From Achatina immaculata (lineage: Eukaryota; Mollusca; Gastropoda; Stylommatophora; Achatinidae): a stretch of DNA of 64,000 nucleotides. Positions 52,401-53,825 of this stretch are shown here, piece by piece. The stretch is from contig CM019701.1 in assembly GCA_009760885.1 (NCBI GenBank), positions 39,301,515-39,365,514 on the forward strand, in the 5' to 3' direction. Below the pieces are notes generated by a model. That model did not search any database. It saw nothing but the letters and a program-made list of their open reading frames with translations, and was not told the DNA's origin. How positions within the stretch are numbered: position 1 is the first letter of the stretch; every line of letters begins with the position of its first letter. The position numbers and the translations under genes are program-made.

Positions 52401-52961
52401 ATTTTTCTCTCTCTACACCATCATGTTGTGTAATTTCTCTCTCTCTCTCTCTACACCATCATGTTGTGTAATTTCTCTCTCTCTCTCTACACCATCATGT
52501 TGTGTAATTGGTTCTCCGGAGAAAGAACGATTGACCCTGTGGATGCGGCAACGGGGCAGAGATTTGAACTCTAGATCCTCTGCGGCGCTTCTGTTCCTCT
52601 TCATATCCTAACACAATATTGTGAGAGCTCTTCTCTGACATGTCATTTCTAAGTACATGATTCATCTTTTCTGCTGCACTCACTTGTTCATGACCTGCAT
52701 CAGTGTGTTTTTGTGACCTTTTTTTATTTTTTACTTTTCGTATACAAAAATGACACATTTCATTCATTAAATCTTGATTTCATTTGTACGCCCACCTCAT
52801 GTTATATAATTATCTGTTAACTTAATCTTTCCATCACAGCTTCTAATTTTGTATTGATTCCTAAATCTATACAGGAACAGTACCGGCTCCTGTACCAAGT
52901 ACTTCAACTGTACTGTGAGAACATGACAGAGTACACGAACATAGCTGGTGTCATGAGTTAG
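1935..52961 (+). CDS. Receptor-type protein tyrosine phosphatase with EGF-like ectodomain (22 exons, 5' partial)
   Basis: Spliced model: 1935-2090, 2420-2566, 4505-4651, 7268-7405, 9658-9778, 12538-12689, 15583-15722, 17243-17330, 19095-19171, 20930-20966, 23351-23448, 25302-25421, 29163-29308, 32881-33016, 36962-37108, 38406-38517, 40831-40904, 42486-42623, 44966-45109, 46153-46280, 49719-49854, 52875-52961. All introns are GT-AG and phases agree, giving 888 aa plus TAG. Order: four 8-Cys EGF-like modules (res 1-196), TM helix (213-235), juxtamembrane (236-300), PTP D1 (about 304-580), PTP D2 (about 635-880). D1 has KNRY (354-357), WPD (489-491), [10 protein letters not shown] (520-529; C521, R527) and the Q-loop glutamines Q565/Q569, so an active phosphotyrosine hydrolase is expected. 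D2 keeps C814 but has Y820 where Arg should be and no WPD. This is the type I membrane RPTP family; ligand and ortholog are unknown. The first exon(s) with signal peptide are outside the window. Confidence 0.93.
2420..2566 (+). CDS. Exon 2: EGF-like module 2
   Basis: Acceptor ccttatag, donor gtaaga. Encodes [14 protein letters not shown] through [10 protein letters not shown] with eight Cys in the module pattern. Phase 1-1 symmetric, 48 full codons. LINE-B copy B2 inserted only 21 bp downstream of this donor. Confidence 0.9.
2588..3231 (-). mobile_element. LINE-B copy B2, 5'-truncated, with target-site duplication
   Basis: The minus strand encodes the C-terminal part of a non-LTR retrotransposon polyprotein ([19 protein letters not shown], then [13 protein letters not shown] and SRHGT). 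The (ATC)n on + is its 3' tail. Flanked by the 11-bp duplication gattttaatat at 2577-2587 and 3232-3242. It lies 21 bp after the exon-2 donor. Confidence 0.88.
3243..4504. other. Intron sequence without recognisable feature
   Basis: Intron 2 after the LINE-B insertion. Short open frames here have no recognisable motif. A pyrimidine-rich stretch at about 4010-4130 is the only visible bias. Confidence 0.6.
4505..4651 (+). CDS. Exon 3: EGF-like module 3
   Basis: Acceptor acttaactag, donor gtaaga. Encodes [14 protein letters not shown] through [10 protein letters not shown]. Eight Cys, phase 1-1, same length as exon 2. An NGS sequon is present (ALNNGS). Confidence 0.9.
5078..5999 (+). mobile_element. 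LINE-A copy A1, reverse transcriptase C-terminal half with (GAAT)n tail
   Basis: Begins at the RT motif [16 protein letters not shown], passes RYADDTVLL (the YADD catalytic box) and continues through [17 protein letters not shown] to the [12 protein letters not shown] basic motif and the 3' end, finishing in (GAAT)n at about 5984-5998. Reading is broken by a frame change near 5280-5340 and a stop near 5718-5735, so it is dead. Non-LTR retrotransposon; clade not assigned. Confidence 0.88.
6018..6213 (-). mobile_element. SINE-1-like copy d, diverged
   Basis: The minus strand has a tRNA-like head with a degraded B box, then a core with CCAGAGAAGTCTGGGAAAGG that matches the core of copies a and b. 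No clear target-site duplication. Confidence 0.6.
6770..6917. repeat. (CA/TA)n-type simple repeat
   Basis: Alternating purine-pyrimidine acacatacatatatata-like tract upstream of LINE-A copy A2. Open frames rich in Tyr, Cys and Val across it are artefacts. Confidence 0.9.
6959..7174 (+). mobile_element. LINE-A copy A2, 3' end with (ACTG)n tail
   Basis: About 195 bp of LINE-A 3' end ([16 protein letters not shown] frame) ending in (ACTG)n at 7154-7174. The tail differs from the (GAAT)n of A1. Confidence 0.82.
7268..7405 (+). CDS. Exon 4: EGF-like module 4
   Basis: Acceptor cttttgttcag, donor gtgagt. Encodes [14 protein letters not shown] through [10 protein letters not shown]. The last Cys codon is split T|GT across the intron to exon 5, which fixes both splice sites. 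Carries one NGT sequon. Confidence 0.9.
7500..7775 (-). mobile_element. SINE-2 copy
   Basis: The minus strand starts with a tRNA-like region, contains the ccctgg..ggaaac core, and ends with the cacttcacaccccgacgac tail shared by the SINE-2 group. Confidence 0.65.
8135..8458 (+). mobile_element. Element G, copy G2
   Basis: The region from gcgagctggtgttctttgca to the terminal gcgtcttc is closely shared with 46730-47205 and 62440-62622. No ORF of its own. Confidence 0.72.
8772..8941 (-). mobile_element. LINE-C copy C1, 5'-truncated, with 15-bp target-site duplication
   Basis: The minus strand is the last 170 bp of LINE-C (ends ...tatgtgacgtttaacggcac plus an ATAAGAT-type tail). Flanked by tgcatgtgatatttt at 8757-8771 and 8942-8956, an exact 15-bp duplication. 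Confidence 0.88.
9184..9230. repeat. (CT)n microsatellite
   Basis: Interrupted CT tract in intron 4. Confidence 0.9.
9658..9778 (+). CDS. Exon 5: stalk and transmembrane helix
   Basis: The acceptor is a long T tract ending in ag; the donor is gtaata. An acidic stalk [13 protein letters not shown] is followed by a 23-residue hydrophobic helix (213-235) beginning GVIVGAIVG, a GxxxGxxxG pattern known to favour helix packing. The basic stop-transfer RKRK spans the next junction (AG|G). Confidence 0.92.
9943..10505 (+). mobile_element. Element I, copy I1
   Basis: The start gtacacgtttgcccctc and the body (caggtccaagcataagtcca, cacatgaccaaatgacc) are shared with 15778-16630. It contains a (GT)n/(GA)n tract at 10001-10074. 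No protein coding recognised; class unknown. Orientation is arbitrary. Confidence 0.7.
10506..11149. other. Intron sequence without recognisable feature
   Basis: AT-rich intron 5 sequence. No motif recognised. Confidence 0.5.
11150..11639 (+). mobile_element. LINE reverse-transcriptase N-terminal fragment
   Basis: The open frame from 11188 encodes [17 protein letters not shown] and [11 protein letters not shown], the classic segment before the RT fingers of non-LTR elements, ending [18 protein letters not shown] and a stop. It is a 5'/middle fragment lacking the YADD region. It may belong to LINE-A or a relative. Confidence 0.8.
11975..12409 (-). mobile_element. LINE-A copy A3, 5'-truncated, with 13-bp target-site duplication
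   Basis: The minus strand encodes [20 protein letters not shown] through [16 protein letters not shown] to the (GAAT)n tail in one open frame of over 130 codons. Flanked by atttttatcacat at 11962-11974 and 12410-12422. Among the best preserved LINE-A ends here; inserted about 116 bp before exon 6. Confidence 0.9.
12538..12689 (+). CDS. Exon 6: cytoplasmic juxtamembrane segment
   Basis: Acceptor tatccacag, donor gtaagc. Fifty codons starting [17 protein letters not shown]. Low-complexity, no domain recognised; rich in Ser/Thr/Pro. It joins exon 5 (phase 2) and leaves phase 1. Confidence 0.82.
12780..13172 (-). mobile_element. LINE-D copy D1 with (GAT)n tail
   Basis: The minus strand carries the degraded C-terminus of a LINE (hybridises by eye with 41580-41975: tagacttacttggagaagag and related blocks) ending in a (GAT)n-type tail at 12780-12825. 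Confidence 0.7.
13583..13779. repeat. 39-bp minisatellite, 5 copies
   Basis: Units start cttagaaagccgtcgttttt at 13583, 13624, 13663, 13702 and 13741. In intron 6. Confidence 0.92.
13790..15582. other. Intron 6 sequence, mostly featureless
   Basis: A purine-rich stretch with (GA)n, (GGA)n and (GACA)n tracts lies at 14340-14570. The rest is AT-rich without motifs I can identify. Confidence 0.55.
15583..15722 (+). CDS. Exon 7: juxtamembrane to start of PTP D1
   Basis: The acceptor taken is ataacgaag at 15582; a second in-frame AG at 15594 (aacag) would shorten the exon by 12 nt, so the 5' edge is uncertain. Donor gtaagc. Encodes [17 protein letters not shown] and then VEEFDEYM...FFKEQFN, the helical entry to a classical PTP domain (compare the FKxEF signature). 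Confidence 0.86.
15778..16630 (+). mobile_element. Element I, copy I2, interrupted by LINE-F copy F2
   Basis: Collinear with I1 (9943-10505) on both sides of the insertion 15994-16369. Joining the sequence at the duplicated site restores the order seen in I1. Confidence 0.75.
15994..16369 (-). mobile_element. LINE-F copy F2 with (GA)n tail, nested in element I
   Basis: The minus strand encodes [18 protein letters not shown] and [16 protein letters not shown], the C-terminus of a LINE polyprotein, then ends in a ~170-bp (GA)n-rich tail (15994-16166 on + as CT). Flanked by atctcacat at 15985-15993 and 16370-16378. Confidence 0.85.
17063..17130. repeat. (TCC/TTC)n microsatellite
   Basis: Pyrimidine triplet repeat in intron 7, about 115 bp before exon 8. 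Leu- and Glu-rich frames here are artefacts. Confidence 0.92.
17243..17330 (+). CDS. Exon 8: D1 pTyr-recognition loop
   Basis: Acceptor atcttaccag, donor gtgagt. Encodes [10 protein letters not shown] and then [16 protein letters not shown] is the pTyr loop; Y357 corresponds to Tyr46 of PTP1B. The codon for the following Tyr is split T|AT. Confidence 0.93.
17425..17596. repeat. 35-bp minisatellite, left part
   Basis: Unit agtgctaagatctctttagg plus about 15 bp, about five diverged copies. The same unit resumes at 18517. Confidence 0.88.
17597..18516 (+). mobile_element. Insertion splitting the 35-bp minisatellite, with GAA and TAG tails
   Basis: About 920 bp unrelated to the flanking array. 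It contains a ~107-bp internal tandem duplication (from about 17765 and about 17873: ctctagaggcc, gtcacgtcc, aggggtgaaact blocks) and ends gcgaacgaagaagaag followed by (TAG)n at 18449-18502. The heptamer agtgcta flanks it (17588-17594, 18518-18524), possibly a short duplication. Class unknown. Confidence 0.6.
18517..18662. repeat. 35-bp minisatellite, right part
   Basis: About four more copies of the agtgctaagatctctttagg unit, more homogeneous than the left part. Confidence 0.9.
19095..19171 (+). CDS. Exon 9: D1 DYINASYIE motif
   Basis: Acceptor tccttcattcag, donor gtaaga. Encodes [18 protein letters not shown] then INASYIE, a conserved core motif of classical PTPs. Confidence 0.94.
19501..19650. 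repeat. 32-bp minisatellite, about 5 copies
   Basis: Unit gctatgacctcagatatgta plus tgtgcagactga, in intron 9. Confidence 0.92.
19672..20929. other. Intron 9 remainder
   Basis: 19700-19765 resembles the minus strand of element G (gtggagtctgtta). 19770-20530 has no identified content except a CT-rich tract near 20260. From 20553 the minisatellite listed separately occupies the intron. Confidence 0.5.
20553..20835. repeat. 41-bp minisatellite, 7 copies
   Basis: Unit aagtacaacaaacaacgttg plus gttactttctaaaaaatatgc. Ends about 95 bp before exon 10. Confidence 0.93.
20930..20966 (+). CDS. Exon 10: 37-nt small exon of D1
   Basis: Acceptor ttttccacag, donor gtgagt. Encodes [12 protein letters not shown] and one base of Gly, matching the conserved FIASQGP strand. 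The phase joins exons 9 and 11 exactly. Confidence 0.93.
21395..21765. repeat. G-rich minisatellite
   Basis: Unit of about 29-45 bp around ctgtcctgaatacgtcgg and tatatg, with length variation mostly in embedded G runs (up to 12 G). In intron 10. Confidence 0.92.
22171..22432. repeat. 43-bp minisatellite, 6 copies
   Basis: Unit gtaggccatgggtagagagt plus cgagaaatagagctgaggaaaaa by parts; copies at 22171, 22214 and so on, nearly identical. Confidence 0.94.
22503..23160. repeat. 25-bp minisatellite, about 26 copies
   Basis: Unit gtaaaacataatattggaag plus aaaca. Two sequence variants (atatt/atgtt) alternate in blocks, suggesting higher-order duplication. Because 25 is not divisible by 3, all three minus frames stay open for about 200 codons; these are not genes. 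Followed by (GGAA)n at 23160-23181. Confidence 0.96.
23208..23320 (-). mobile_element. LINE-A fragment A4
   Basis: The internal LINE-A segment (minus frame [18 protein letters not shown] equivalent) without the last ~200 bp. It ends about 30 bp before the exon-11 acceptor. Confidence 0.75.
23351..23448 (+). CDS. Exon 11: D1 core strand
   Basis: Acceptor atcggtacag, donor gtatgc. Encodes [18 protein letters not shown] then [14 protein letters not shown]. The usual DFW reads DFV (V411). Its donor is the apparent source of the 57-bp minisatellite that follows. The sequence just upstream of the acceptor is a LINE-A fragment on the minus strand. Confidence 0.94.
23449..24390 (+). repeat. 57-bp minisatellite derived from the exon-11 donor site, about 16 copies
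   Basis: It starts exactly at the exon-11/intron-11 boundary. The unit contains ggaaggtatgagaag (like the true donor gggaag|gtatgcaagag) and ttattgtttcag (acceptor-like). About ten copies keep AAG|GTATG. A five-unit higher-order block of about 282 bp repeats (marker gtgtagttattg at 23697 and 23979). The period is 57 = 19 codons, so frames stay open by chance. Confidence 0.93.
24520..24670. repeat. Degenerate outlying copies of the donor-site repeat
   Basis: 24588-24613 (gaggatgggaaagtatggcaagag) matches the last exon-11 bases and its donor (gaggatgggaaggtatgcaagag at 23436-23459) more closely than it matches the array consensus, followed by ctgtagattgttatcttcattg. Confidence 0.7.
24961..25287. 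repeat. (GAT)n trinucleotide array abutting exon 12
   Basis: About 327 bp of GAT with GAC/GAA/AGC interruptions; contains a ~87-bp internal duplication (gatggaacggtaatggcgat at about 24998 and 25085). Ends 14 bp before exon 12. Met-, His- and Ile-only frames are artefacts. Confidence 0.95.
25302..25421 (+). CDS. Exon 12: D1 KCERYWPEE motif
   Basis: The acceptor is atgtttccatcag; the donor is gtactg. Encodes [18 protein letters not shown] and on to [11 protein letters not shown]. The (GAT)n array stops about 14 bp before the acceptor, leaving a very short pyrimidine stretch. Confidence 0.94.
25741..26263 (+). mobile_element. LINE-B copy B3, 5'-truncated, with 12-bp target-site duplication
   Basis: Encodes [24 protein letters not shown], then (frame change) [36 protein letters not shown] and SRHGT with (GAT)n tail. 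Flanked by gatggtaagtga at 25729-25740 and 26264-26275. Non-LTR element, inactive. Confidence 0.9.
26923..27936 (+). pseudogene. Tc1-like transposase, full length with four in-frame stops
   Basis: One continuous reading frame of 338 codons including its terminal stop, the usual Tc1-family size, broken only by stops at 27070, 27211, 27313 and 27352; no frameshift. The N-terminal helix-turn-helix ([20 protein letters not shown]) is followed by GRPRVTT. Catalytic DD34E region: WFSEES (first Asp is Glu), [12 protein letters not shown] (second Asp), [14 protein letters not shown] (Glu). DNA cut-and-paste transposase remnant in intron 12. Terminal inverted repeats were not found by eye. Confidence 0.92.
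28124..28146. repeat. (TA)n microsatellite
   Basis: Short TA tract between the Tc1 remnant and LINE-C copy C2. Confidence 0.9.
28148..28580 (+). mobile_element. LINE-C copy C2, C-terminal fragment
   Basis: Encodes [20 protein letters not shown], then [20 protein letters not shown] and [12 protein letters not shown], stop, followed by an ATATAAGA-type tail. Open for 91 codons, the least damaged LINE-C end here. Confidence 0.85.
28683..29111. mobile_element. hAT-like MITE with nested LINE-F copy
   Basis: The ends cagtggttctcaaa (28683) and tttaagaaccgctg (to 29111) form a terminal inverted repeat of hAT type. No convincing 8-bp duplication. Contains LINE-F copy F1. Confidence 0.6.
28766..29000 (-). 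mobile_element. LINE-F copy F1 with (GA)n tail
   Basis: Minus-strand C-terminal frame [38 protein letters not shown] then (GA)n at 28766-28790 (CT on +). Confidence 0.8.
29163..29308 (+). CDS. Exon 13: D1 WPD loop and catalytic cysteine
   Basis: Acceptor tatgtgttgcag, donor gtcagt. Encodes [18 protein letters not shown] (D491, general acid) and ends PTVVHC plus two bases of the next Ser. C521 is the nucleophile; the P-loop is split by the intron. Confidence 0.95.
29426..29664 (+). mobile_element. LINE-A copy A5, 3' end, degraded
   Basis: Starts aagcttaaatattttggac and follows LINE-A to agggacatgcatatgactga. Several small deletions. Located 120 bp after exon 13. Confidence 0.8.
29921..30415. 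repeat. 27-bp minisatellite, about 18 copies
   Basis: Unit ggattcagaggaagtcttac plus ttgtttt. The 27-bp period gives a 9-residue repeating frame (LVLDSEEVL) that is not a gene: it sits inside intron 13 and is broken twice by an extra T (30121-30127, 30178-30184). Confidence 0.94.
30416..31376. other. Intron 13 sequence without recognisable feature
   Basis: T-rich intron sequence. No repeat or coding motif identified. Confidence 0.5.
31377..31464. repeat. 22-bp minisatellite, 4 copies
   Basis: Unit agtgaagtttgggcagattt plus ct, four nearly identical copies. Confidence 0.95.
31708..31806 (+). mobile_element. LINE-A copy A6, last 100 bp
   Basis: From agggcaacttgcttacaacc to (GAAT/GAGT)n. A very short 5'-truncated copy. 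Confidence 0.8.
32520..32636 (+). mobile_element. Probable retroelement 3' end with (CATT)n tail
   Basis: The sequence ends gaaaataaagagtattcatt followed by (CATT)n, looking like a polyadenylation-signal-bearing tail. Family not identified elsewhere in the window. Confidence 0.4.
32637..32775 (-). mobile_element. LINE-F copy F3 with (GA)n tail
   Basis: Minus-strand end matching F1/F2 (cccaagacacatggggtttc on +), with the CT tract at 32637-32670. Lies 105 bp before exon 14. Confidence 0.75.
32881..33016 (+). CDS. Exon 14: D1 P-loop arginine
   Basis: Acceptor gtttacttttcag, donor gtaagt. Begins with the third base of Ser then [16 protein letters not shown]527 is the phosphate-binding Arg. A 24-25 bp direct duplication (about 32820-32868) sits immediately upstream of the acceptor. 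Confidence 0.95.
33104..33217. repeat. (CAGT)n microsatellite, the expanded tail of LINE-A copy A7
   Basis: About 114 bp of CAGT with a few CCGT/CTGT variants, directly joined to the 3' end of a minus-strand LINE-A. Confidence 0.93.
33218..34101 (-). mobile_element. LINE-A copy A7, interrupted by SINE-1
   Basis: The minus strand runs from the RT motif region ([20 protein letters not shown]) and the mutated YADD block to the 3' end. Many frame breaks. The SINE at 34115-34376 inserted at its upstream edge. Confidence 0.85.
34115..34376 (-). mobile_element. SINE-1 copy b, full length, with 13-bp target-site duplication
   Basis: Minus strand: gggccggctagcgtagtggt (A box TAGC..AGTGG), ggttcgaatcc (B box), T run, core, and a tail near tctttactttt. 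Flanked by tcaagtatgacta at 34102-34114 and 34377-34389. Nested in or next to LINE-A copy A7. Confidence 0.92.
34937..35100 (-). mobile_element. Element G, copy G6
   Basis: The minus-strand counterpart of the G 3' half (ccaagctggcgtcagggttg, then gtggtggagtctgtta). Precedes 37355-37965 in similarity. Confidence 0.6.
35262..35490 (+). mobile_element. SINE-3 copy
   Basis: tRNA-like head with B box ggttcgaatccgg, then ggtacctgg core and a tail; the same body occurs at 46340-46560. Confidence 0.7.
35496..36040. other. Possible hAT-type end and unassigned intron sequence
   Basis: cagcgattcccaaact at 35496 resembles a hAT terminal repeat, but no matching right end was found. No other motif seen. 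Confidence 0.35.
36052..36600 (-). mobile_element. Unidentified element ending in (GAA)n on the minus strand
   Basis: The minus strand has a 143-codon open frame (36483 to 36052) ending in Arg codons from the (GAA/AGA) tract, and terminates cgtacgaagaagaagaag. The terminal motif resembles that at 18425-18441. The predicted peptide has no motif I recognise, so I treat it as repeat rather than gene. Confidence 0.4.
36962..37108 (+). CDS. Exon 15: end of D1 and D1-D2 linker
   Basis: Acceptor gatgtgtgttgcag, donor gtaggt. Encodes [17 protein letters not shown] (Q-loop QY at 569-570) and an acidic linker ending MEAEFK. Phase 0-0. Confidence 0.93.
37355..37965 (-). mobile_element. Element G, copy G5, with internally expanded 27-bp minisatellite
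   Basis: 37755-37965 matches the G body in reverse (gccaactttg, ccatagtcctcgcgg, gagcaccagctggccg). 37380-37740 is the G segment ctgacgctagcat..ctatgg amplified about 13 times as gctggcgtcagagtttgaca-type units. Confidence 0.75.
37976..38115. repeat. (GAT)n, (AAAC)n and (GAAA)n simple repeats
   Basis: Consecutive short tandem tracts next to element G copy G5. Confidence 0.9.
38406..38517 (+). CDS. Exon 16: start of PTP D2
   Basis: Acceptor catctcgtccctccag, donor gtgagt. Encodes [18 protein letters not shown] then [12 protein letters not shown]. The KNR element aligns with the pTyr loop, but its Tyr is replaced (KNRT). Confidence 0.9.
38600..38945. repeat. Diverged ~57-bp tandem repeat, about 6 copies
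   Basis: Unit around ttactgcaatgaacagttat and aattgtctattgttctaat, AT-rich and variable. In intron 16. Confidence 0.8.
38946..40331. other. Intron 16 sequence, mostly featureless
   Basis: Only an (ATA)n tract at 39692-39736 was identified. Confidence 0.55.
40344..40722 (+). mobile_element. Chimeric SINE-1/LINE-A retrocopy (copy A8) with 12-bp target-site duplication
   Basis: Order: (TA)n 40344-40376, SINE-1 head 40378-40481 (gggccggctagcatagtggt, ggttcgaatcc, T run, ccgaccaatacggccccgag), then LINE-A 3' end 40482-40722 (agaaaacttaaatattttgg to aaatgactgactg). Flanked by atggtatatcat at 40332-40343 and 40723-40734, so both parts share one insertion. Confidence 0.85.
40831..40904 (+). CDS. 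Exon 17: D2 SDYINAV motif
   Basis: Acceptor tttacgtggacag, donor gtaagg. Encodes [14 protein letters not shown] then [10 protein letters not shown], a typical D2 counterpart of DYINASYI. The split codon A|AA joins exon 16. Confidence 0.9.
41040..41215. repeat. Short-period tandem repeat (about 12-13 bp)
   Basis: Variants of accctcatactaccaccct, in intron 17. Confidence 0.88.
41580..41975 (+). mobile_element. LINE-D copy D2, degraded
   Basis: The plus strand has C-terminal LINE features (agatggactggccacactct, aaaacgaggaagacctagac) with many stops. Confidence 0.7.
42095..42299 (+). mobile_element. LINE-B-like copy B4, degraded, with (GAT)n tail
   Basis: Shares the gaagag..ggaaaatta, ggtagaccaagagaaa and final gcagatgatgatgat layout with LINE-B. 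Confidence 0.65.
42486..42623 (+). CDS. Exon 18: D2 core strand
   Basis: Acceptor tattgcaacaaccag, chosen because it joins exon 17 in phase 0 and gives [19 protein letters not shown], aligned with the D2 pattern SYRQKNxYIxTQGPLPxTV. Continues [19 protein letters not shown]. Donor gtaatg. The Gly of TQGPLP is Leu here. Confidence 0.87.
42698..43132 (+). mobile_element. LINE-A copy A9, 5'-truncated
   Basis: Encodes [20 protein letters not shown] and the rest of the LINE-A C-terminus to (GAAT)n. 75 bp after exon 18. Confidence 0.88.
43225..43266. repeat. (TTC)n(TTA)n microsatellite
   Basis: Trinucleotide tract in intron 18. Confidence 0.9.
43519..44095 (-). mobile_element. LINE-E copy E1
   Basis: The minus strand encodes [36 protein letters not shown] and ANFICINET. 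Upstream part frame-broken. Same family as 61147-61894. Confidence 0.82.
44201..44884. mobile_element. hAT-like MITE with imperfect 8-bp duplication
   Basis: The left end cagtagttaccaaat..cgcggaacc pairs with the right end ggttccgcgg..atttgggaaccgctg (about 35 bp imperfect inverted repeat). Flanks ttcgagaa and ctctagaa agree at 6 of 8 positions. No transposase. A C-run lies at 44230-44251. Confidence 0.72.
44966..45109 (+). CDS. Exon 19: D2 internal
   Basis: Acceptor tctccaaatctcag, donor gtaagt. Encodes [18 protein letters not shown] and 30 more residues. DYLP matches the D2 counterpart of RYWP. Phase 0-0. LINE-C copy C3 inserted 41 bp after the exon. Confidence 0.88.
45151..45697 (-). mobile_element. 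LINE-C copy C3, 5'-truncated, with 12-bp target-site duplication
   Basis: The minus strand encodes [37 protein letters not shown] and [12 protein letters not shown]. Flanked by cttttgtcagga at 45139-45150 and 45698-45709. Confidence 0.9.
45780..46095. repeat. Pyrimidine/TG-rich simple repeats
   Basis: (TGTC)n-type tract 45785-45870, a C14-15 run at 45962-45976, and (CTGCCTGC)n at 46028-46090, ending about 55 bp before exon 20. Confidence 0.85.
46153..46280 (+). CDS. Exon 20: D2 degenerate WPD region and P-loop Cys
   Basis: Acceptor tccctagcttcag, donor gtgaag. Encodes [17 protein letters not shown], where a WPD motif is expected but absent, and ends ARVLYMC (C814). Confidence 0.88.
46340..46560 (+). 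mobile_element. SINE-3 copy
   Basis: B box gattcgaatccggcc, then ggtacctgacttctcctgga core and cactaacggcatatccctac tail. Confidence 0.7.
46730..47205 (+). mobile_element. Element G, copy G3 (longest)
   Basis: About 475 bp; the reference for the family in this window. Ends gcgtcttc. Open frames of 128-164 codons run across it on both strands, but no protein motif is recognisable. Confidence 0.72.
47693..48366. repeat. 42-bp minisatellite containing telomere-like CTAACCCTAAC, about 16 copies
   Basis: Unit taaccctatctctaacccta plus actttaccccacctcctaacat. The 42-bp period (14 codons) leaves several long minus-strand frames open ([10 protein letters not shown] and [11 protein letters not shown] repeats); they are artefacts. 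Confidence 0.94.
48367..48640 (+). mobile_element. SINE-2 copy
   Basis: tRNA-like head (tagttagtgtactcgc; ccggttcaatatcac), T run, core cctcggaaaaatgggtccct and tail cactaacacttcatatccct. Starts at the end of the minisatellite. Confidence 0.75.
48932..49318 (-). mobile_element. LINE-A copy A10, 5'-truncated
   Basis: The minus strand runs from the CETWTLN-downstream region to a short (ACTG)n tail (ggtcagtcagtca at 48931). Confidence 0.83.
49325..49600 (+). mobile_element. LINE 3' end (another family) with internal (GA)n expansion
   Basis: Frame [20 protein letters not shown], then a (GA)n tract 49425-49453 in the place of the usual GRPR motif, then a W-rich end and (GAT)n tail. Lies 120 bp before exon 21. 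Confidence 0.65.
49719..49854 (+). CDS. Exon 21: D2 degenerate P-loop
   Basis: Acceptor tactttgtgttgtcag, donor gtaaga. Completes Arg (AG|G) and reads [18 protein letters not shown]. The loop is CRNGAEYSG instead of C-x5-R-S/T-G: Tyr820 occupies the Arg position. Confidence 0.9.
49935..50079 (+). mobile_element. LINE-D copy D3, last 145 bp, (GAT)n tail
   Basis: Matches D2 (gggatacacatggaaggaag, aataattccaagaacagg) and ends (GAT)n at 50052-50079. Confidence 0.78.
50118..50345 (+). mobile_element. SINE-2 copy
   Basis: Head ctaggtagtgcacgtg, B box ctggttcgatttcgc, core gtgggtacctatggcttctc, tail aactgcatgcctctacagca. Confidence 0.7.
50360..51014. other. Intron 21 sequence without recognisable feature
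   Basis: AT-rich; a short (TA)n at 50829-50841. Nothing else seen. Confidence 0.5.
51015..51260. repeat. Diverged minisatellite (atcatgt..tttaa..ggttctct), left part
   Basis: About seven diverged units of 33-40 bp. The same core resumes at 51700 and reaches 52515. Confidence 0.8.
51261..51699 (+). mobile_element. LINE RNase H-domain fragment inserted in the minisatellite
   Basis: The plus frame encodes [28 protein letters not shown]; the W...H..VRGNE.AD pattern is the C-terminal part of a Jockey/I-type RNase H domain. Ends near a (TTC)n tract at 51639-51659. Confidence 0.72.
51700..52515. repeat. Minisatellite tctctctacaccatcatgtt / gtgtaatt, about 20 copies
   Basis: Units of 30-45 bp; length varies mainly in the CT tract. 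In the last intron, ending about 360 bp before exon 22. Confidence 0.93.
52875..52961 (+). CDS. Exon 22: terminal exon with stop codon
   Basis: Acceptor taaatctatacag. Encodes [18 protein letters not shown] and ends at TAG 52959-52961. The QY and LLYQ pattern fits the last helix of a D2 domain. No AATAAA is seen within the next 1.4 kb; the first candidate is at 54463, beyond a minisatellite. Confidence 0.9.
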   Translation, partial: EQYRLLYQVLQLYCENMTEYTNIAGVMS

Positions 52962-53257
52962 ATATTTCTGTTTTAAATATTGATTCCAATATATATATCT
53001 CCTCCCAATACTCATGTTATACAACTATCTGTTAACATTGTTATCTTTTTTTCCTGCAAACTGTGTTGTATTTATATATTCTGTTGTATTGCATAACATG
53101 AAAATCACTCTTTAAAAAATGCCAATTGATCCCACGATTCTCATCCATTTACTGAAGAAAATTTGCTGTGTTCTTAAGCATGATACACTTCCAGCGGCTC
53201 GTATGCAGTTGTCAACCATGGATATAAAAACGAACTTCACATTCGCTGTCATGAAGT
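52962..53257 (+). other. Immediate 3' flank / probable 3' UTR
   Basis: AT-rich, no AATAAA. Nothing else recognised before the minisatellite. Confidence 0.45.
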
Positions 53258-53825
53258 CGCAGCCATCACTAATACCGCATGTGAGCCGATGGAGTCACAG
53301 CCATCATTAAATACCCCATGTGAGCCCTTGAAGTCAGCCATCATTAATACCACATGTGAGCCCATGAAGTCAGCCATCATTAATACCACATGTGAGCCCA
53401 TGAAATCACAGCTATCATTAAATACCCCATGTGAGCCGATGAAGTCAGCCATCATTAATACCACATGTGAGCCCATGAAGTCAGCCATCATTAAATACCC
53501 CATGTGAGCCGATGAAGTCACAGCCATCATTAAATACCACATGTGAGCCGATGAAGTCACAGCCATCATTAAATACCCCATGTGAGCCGATGAAGTCACA
53601 GCCATCATTAAATACCCCATGTGAGCCGATGAAGTCACAGCCATCATTAAATACCCCATGTGAGCCGATGAAGTCACAGCCATCATTAAATACCACATGT
53701 GAGCCGATGAAGTCACAGCCATCATTAAATACCACATGTGAGCCGACGAAGTCACAGCCATCATTAATACCACATGTGAGCCCATGAAATCACAGCCATC
53801 ATTAATATCACATGTGAGCCCCCGA
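53258..53825. repeat. 39-bp minisatellite 3' of the stop codon, about 15 copies
   Basis: Unit gatgaagtcacagccatcat plus taaataccacatgtgagcc. A 294-codon minus frame across it is produced by the 39-bp (13-codon) period plus the adjoining transposase remnant. Confidence 0.94.
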
